A stretch of 64,000 nt of DNA. It comes from Axinella damicornis. Taxonomy: Eukaryota > Porifera > Demospongiae > Axinellida > Axinellidae. The position numbers and the translations under genes were made by a program. The DNA lies in contig OZ007505.1 of NCBI GenBank assembly GCA_963931865.1, positions 8,429,415 to 8,493,414 of the forward strand, in the 5' to 3' direction. A model generated the notes under the pieces. It was not told the DNA's origin, searched no databases, and saw only the letters and a list, made by a program, of their open reading frames with translations. Shown here one piece after another: positions 55,458-64,000 of the stretch. Within the stretch, counting starts at the first letter, position 1. Every line of letters begins with the position of its first letter.

Positions 55458-57469
55458 CACGACATACCTCTTCACAGAATATGCCGTGCAGATCATGTCG
55501 GTAACATGTTTGCTGAGCTGCTCCAGCTCCCTCTTCATGAGCTCCATCGTCATGTCAAATGTGGGGAATTGTCCAAATTGCTTAAAAATGGATTAAAACT
55601 TGTGCACCCCCTTCGGAGAAATGCCTGAAAATTGGAGAAACTCAATTCTTTGAAATATTCTGAAACATATTTAGAACCAATTCCCATTTCGGGGGGGGGG
55701 GGGGGGTAGAATATTGATCCCACATACAAATAAAACAATTCTTTATTAATATTTCTCTACCCCTCCCATTCCACTTCTCCGTTCCCACCCTCCACCGGCC
55801 CCTCCTCTTCCTCAACCCTCTAGGTCTTCATTCGAATGTCGGCTGTCTGTACCCTCCCCCTTGCTGTCTGTGCCACCATCATCTTTGGCCTCGTCTTCCA
55901 AAACTACGACTTCCAAGTTTACGTGATCATCCTCCTAGCATTTCTCCTAGTCAACCAGGCATGGATCTCCCTCTTCATTGTTCTCACGGTCACTTACCCC
56001 CAGCAGGCCCATCGATTGTGCCCAGTGTTTGCGGCAATCGGAGGATTCTGCTGCGGGTTCATCGTCCCCATGCCTCTCATGCCTGTCTACTACCGCTGGA
56101 TCTTCTACATCAACCCATCCTACTATGCCTATGCTACCACCACAGTTGTGGTCCTGGATGGCAACGATTTGGGCTGTACACGGGACTCACCGCTTGAATG
56201 CTTCCGGGAGTCCGGCGTCTCAGTACTTGACCGCTTCGGTCTTGATGATGTCAACCCGATATTCAACTTGGTCATTCTGATGGCTATGATTATTATATTC
56301 GTACTTCTGGGTGTGATGATTCTGCAGCTGAAGGTTACATTCCCACTGGTCAAAGAGACCTTGATGAGAGTCTTCTGTGTCCTCACAAAGTGGAGGAAAA
56401 AGTAAGTGGACCCACTGCATGGTGACACATATGGTTACCATGGTGATAGTGCATGCATGGTTATACCAATTGTGATGCTATATACGCTACCGTGGTTTCA
56501 TGTACCATTGGTGGACATTGGTTGACTAGGGTATCCATATGCATGGTGACATGATTCCTGTGAAACAGAAAGATGTGTTGCATTTTATACTGAATTACTT
56601 TTCATTCCTCCTATTCATGTAGGAAACGCAGGAGAGTGCATTCATCCTGGGAGGCTCTCGAGGGGGGACAAGGCTCTAATCCTGTTGCTCTAAGAGCTCT
56701 GAGAAGGGAGTCTTTTTTTGAGGGAACAGATTCTAAACACGACCCCCTGCGCTATTCGCCAGAATTTCTAGAACAAGGAGAGCATGTTGTGTTCCATACC
56801 TTTCCCTGGGAGAGGTCCGCAGGTGAGGTGGAGGCAACTGACGGAGGATACATGGTTCCAACAAGTACCCCCATGAGCCCAAAGAAGGGGGATGGAAGAA
56901 GAGTTCAGCCGGACAGTAAAGAGATTGACCTGAACTCTGAGGTTATTGAGATGGAGGAGAGAGACGAGGAGGAAAGGAGGAGGATAGCAGACTGGAAGTG
57001 GGAACAGAGGAGAAAGAAGATGGAGACAGAATTCTTACGGTTGAAGCACTACTCAAGGACTGTGGATCGTGTTCGGAACATAACAAGTGTCACACTCTGT
57101 GATGGAGACATAGAACTGCAACTCCAGCATCAAAGTGATGCTGCAAGTGGCAATCAAAATCGCCGAATTCGTTCATCAAAATCAACCCTCCAACACTCCT
57201 CTCGTGGGCCACCTGCACCACAACCAACCAGCACTATTGGGTACAACCGTAGTTTCAGTGTCCCAGCGCATCGAGGTCGTGACACACGGGTTCCCTTGCT
57301 GGAAACCCACAAAGAGGAAGAAGAGGATGACACGATCATGGGACTGCCTCCTAAGGATGTTCCCAACATTGGTGTGTCAATGGAGAACTTGGATCGTTTA
57401 CGGATGAATGACATTCCACAGGAAGTTGTAGATCTAGAGTGGAACATTTCCGATAATGAGGAAGTGTGA
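47834..57469 (+). CDS. Notum/pectin-acetylesterase hydrolase fused to an ABCG half-transporter
   Basis: Exons: 47834-47904, 48127-50050, 51629-51901, 52477-52549, 52758-52987, 53102-53271, 53404-53522, 54094-54272, 55824-56401, 56623-57469; phases agree, 1487 residues. Residues 1-20 are a signal peptide. About 25-390 form a Notum/pectin-acetylesterase alpha/beta hydrolase: YFEGGGGC (oxyanion region), GSSAGG with nucleophile near Ser179, Asp near 268 (SIYDIF) and His near 328 (CTQHVY), so the triad is intact. A membrane helix lies at about 412-434, then a 190-residue cytosolic linker. The ABCG nucleotide-binding domain has Walker A GPSGSGKT (about 632-639), signature LSGGQ (752-756), Walker [10 protein letters not shown] and His809 (TIHQPRS). 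A six-helix ABC2 domain follows, then a 280-residue charged tail. ABCG proteins export lipids or sterols as dimers; Notum enzymes cleave ester-linked groups outside the cell. Cargo is unknown. Exons 6-8 recur after the gap at 54439. Confidence 0.88.
50840..51141. mobile_element. 302-bp MITE inserted in a (TG)n tract, ABCG intron 2
   Basis: Terminal inverted repeats are 'caggcccgtagg' and 'cctacggccctg'. The element is GC-rich with 'gcgcgcgcagcagcgcgcc' inside and '(TG)n' on both sides, so it landed in a microsatellite. A phrase 'gggggccctcccccaggaaaattttga' type motif is seen near 50980-51010. It is non-coding. Confidence 0.75.
51142..51214. repeat. (TG)n microsatellite
   Basis: About 35 TG units, the right-hand continuation of the tract that received the MITE at 50840-51141. 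Confidence 0.95.
51596..51618. repeat. Poly-C tract before ABCG exon 3
   Basis: A C run ending ten bases before the exon start at 51629. It serves as the pyrimidine tract of that acceptor. Confidence 0.9.
52407..52440. repeat. Poly-C tract before ABCG exon 4
   Basis: An almost pure C run, ending 36 bases before the exon at 52477. Confidence 0.9.
52640..52755. repeat. CCTCCC/poly-C tract before ABCG exon 5
   Basis: A pyrimidine-rich stretch with about 27 C at 52724-52750, ending with tccccag at the exon 5 acceptor (exon starts 52758). Confidence 0.9.
53170..54438 (+). repeat. Duplicated block of ABCG exons 6-8, copy 1
   Basis: This block (exons 6-8 with introns and the first 12 bases of exon 9) is nearly identical to 54639-55836. 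Copy 1 has an intact exon 8 and a poly-G/(CA)n tract at 53938-54093 that is shorter in copy 2. It ends exactly at the N gap. Confidence 0.9.
54439..54638. other. Assembly gap, 200 N
   Basis: A placeholder gap between two contig ends that carry the same gene segment. Confidence 0.95.
54639..55836 (+). repeat. Duplicated block of ABCG exons 6-8, copy 2
   Basis: It begins within exon 6 (54639-54740), carries exon 7 (54868-54986) and a truncated exon 8 (55457 to about 55554), after which unrelated sequence and a poly-G run (55691-55706) replace the last 80 bases of the exon. It then rejoins copy 1 in the intron before exon 9. Spliced alone, this copy would not give a complete membrane domain. 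Confidence 0.85.
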
Positions 57470-58321
57470 TGATTATTGTGCAGCTGTAATTTCACCAATC
57501 ACATCCAGCTGTGTATTCATCTATTAGAGTGTGTGTTGTTATTTGCACATTGTTGCATTATTCAGTCTCAAACATGCAGTTATTGAATTTACAGAACGTT
57601 TTGGTCTGCTCTTTTGTATGGTAATGGTACCATCATAGATAATAGTTCTATGGTACCATATCTGATGCTCACAGCCCAACACACTCCAATTTTAAAGACA
57701 AGTATCTAGGTAAGTTATTGTGGGTTACACTCAATCTTGGCTTCCAGTTCATTCATTCTATACAGCTGGTTGATCATGCATGAGTGATGCAAGAAGATTG
57801 TCAATCAGTGATTGAGTTCGGTATAGCCTCGTTCCCAGGCTCCTCCCCAGCTTTTTGTCGCATGCATACTGCATGCGACAAAAAGCTGGGGAGGAGCCTG
57901 GGAACGAGGCTATTCTGGTACTCACTTGCACTAAAGTGGGTTTCGTCCCACAAAGACAATTAGTGAGGTATATTATACAGCAGGAGCACATAACGACACT
58001 CTTTATCGTATACTGACATTACCCAGCCCACACTGTTTTCGCTTTTGCAAAGAACATAATTATGGAGTGAACAAAACTGCGGGGAGTTGGGAATGAGCTA
58101 GGCTACATTACTTATCCAGGCATTAAAATTATCTTACACCTAGAGCATGCATTGCTCTCATACATTATCAAAATAATTAAGGCGTCCTGAAATGCATTTT
58201 GTCCTTTGTTGCTATAGCAGTATATAGGAAGAGGAACAAGTTTTGTTGCCATGGCAACATGCAGAGATAACAGCTAAAATTTTCATGGCCAAAATAGAAA
58301 GCTATATTAACTAACACTGAC
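57470..58321. other. Convergent intergenic region
   Basis: Contains the 3' ends of the ABCG fusion gene (plus) and DCP2 (minus), and the hairpin at 57824. A short inverted pair 'atggtaccat' occurs at 57625-57660. No other gene is seen. Confidence 0.5.
57824..57912. repeat. Perfect 'tagcctcgttcccaggct' hairpin, 43-bp arms
   Basis: The arms are exactly complementary for 43 bases with a 3-base loop. They comprise tagcctcgttcccaggct, 'cctccccagctttttgtcg' and 'catgca'. This is the best-preserved member of the family in the window. The flanking bases show no clear target duplication. Confidence 0.95.
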
Positions 58322-63587
<5,266 letters not shown>

Positions 63588-63762
63588 CTAAGGTGGGAGA
63601 GGGAGGGGGTAGAGAGGGGGAGAGAAGGGGGAGGGAGGAGGGAGGGAGGGAGGGAGGGAGGGAGGGAGGGAGGGAGGAGGAGGAGTGAAGGAGGGAGGGA
63701 GGGGGAGGGAGGAGGGAGGAGGGAGGGAGGGAGGGAGGAGGGAAGGAAGGAGAGGAATCAAT
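63588..63762. repeat. (GGGAGG)n purine tract; pyrimidine tract of a DCP2 acceptor
   Basis: On the DCP2 strand this is a CCCTCC tract of about 170 bases ending in 'ctcccaccttag' at the acceptor of the exon 63587-63436. Confidence 0.9.
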
Positions 63763-64000
63763 ATTCTAATCTTCATTCCCAGGCCATGGTGGGTGCCTGA
63801 ACGAGGCGAGACTAAGACACATCAGCAAGAGGCAGTTGCTTCACCCCATCATCCTACTTTTCATCATCCTACATCCAGCTTAGCTACGTGGGCCAGATGT
63901 CCCCATCATGCACGAGGAAGGAAAAAGAACGTCTGGTCATTATAGACAGGTTGTTGTGGACATCACCCGAACATTGGTGACACCAATCTCATTGGATAAC
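63763..64000. other. No DCP2 first exon identified
   Basis: An isolated 'cattcccaggc' hairpin half-end is visible at 63774. No ATG-initiated exon fitting the DCP2 N-terminus was found on the minus strand. Confidence 0.35.

Overview
The window is animal nuclear DNA. It has spliced genes with GT-AG introns, metazoan-type LINE retrotransposons, Penelope, hAT and Tc1/IS630 remnants, dense MITE and hairpin families, long poly-C and (CA)n tracts, and two fixed 200-N scaffold gaps. The gene content and the compact but transposon-riddled style suggest an early-branching marine invertebrate, most likely a demosponge. That assignment is inference; no marker in the window proves it.

Layout. (1) 1.48-5.65 kb, plus: a three-exon betaine-homocysteine methyltransferase-like gene with MITEs in and after its large intron. 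(2) 6-11 kb: repeats, a Penelope GIY-YIG remnant and a LINE fragment inserted into a segment whose uninterrupted paralogue lies at 17.3-17.95 kb. (3) 11.9-17 kb, plus: three tandem alpha-arrestin (ARRDC) copies, the first two carrying single frameshifts and the third decayed; a fragment of a fourth lies at 0.4-0.6 kb. (4) 18.17-39.24 kb, minus: a complete electron-transfer-flavoprotein alpha gene (ETFA), assembled here from 12 short exons. Its introns host most of the mobile DNA: a ten-copy 230-bp coding-like tandem array, a 158-bp zero-spacer palindrome, a HECT-like pseudogene, and a near-full-length LINE with a 2A-like peptide and PHD finger that is itself split by a MITE with a 4-bp target duplication. 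(5) 40.2-44.8 kb, plus: a seven-exon gene of unknown function, head-to-head with ETFA. (6) 47.8-57.5 kb, plus: a ten-exon gene for a fusion protein made of a signal peptide, a Notum/pectin-acetylesterase-type hydrolase with its catalytic triad intact, a membrane helix, a complete ABCG half-transporter and a long cytosolic tail. (7) 58.3 kb to the right edge, minus: the mRNA decapping enzyme DCP2, convergent with the fusion gene and lacking only its first exon(s).

The hydrolase-ABCG fusion is the most interesting gene: one polypeptide appears to join an extracellular carboxylesterase of the Notum family to a lipid-type exporter. Its exons 6-8 appear twice around the second N gap, most simply explained as two unmerged haplotypes rather than a real exon duplication. 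A second theme is that many 3' splice sites sit directly after poly-C, (CA)n or CCTCCC tracts. A third is a hairpin family with 'agcctcgttcccaggc' ends, which also seeds a tandem array inside ETFA.
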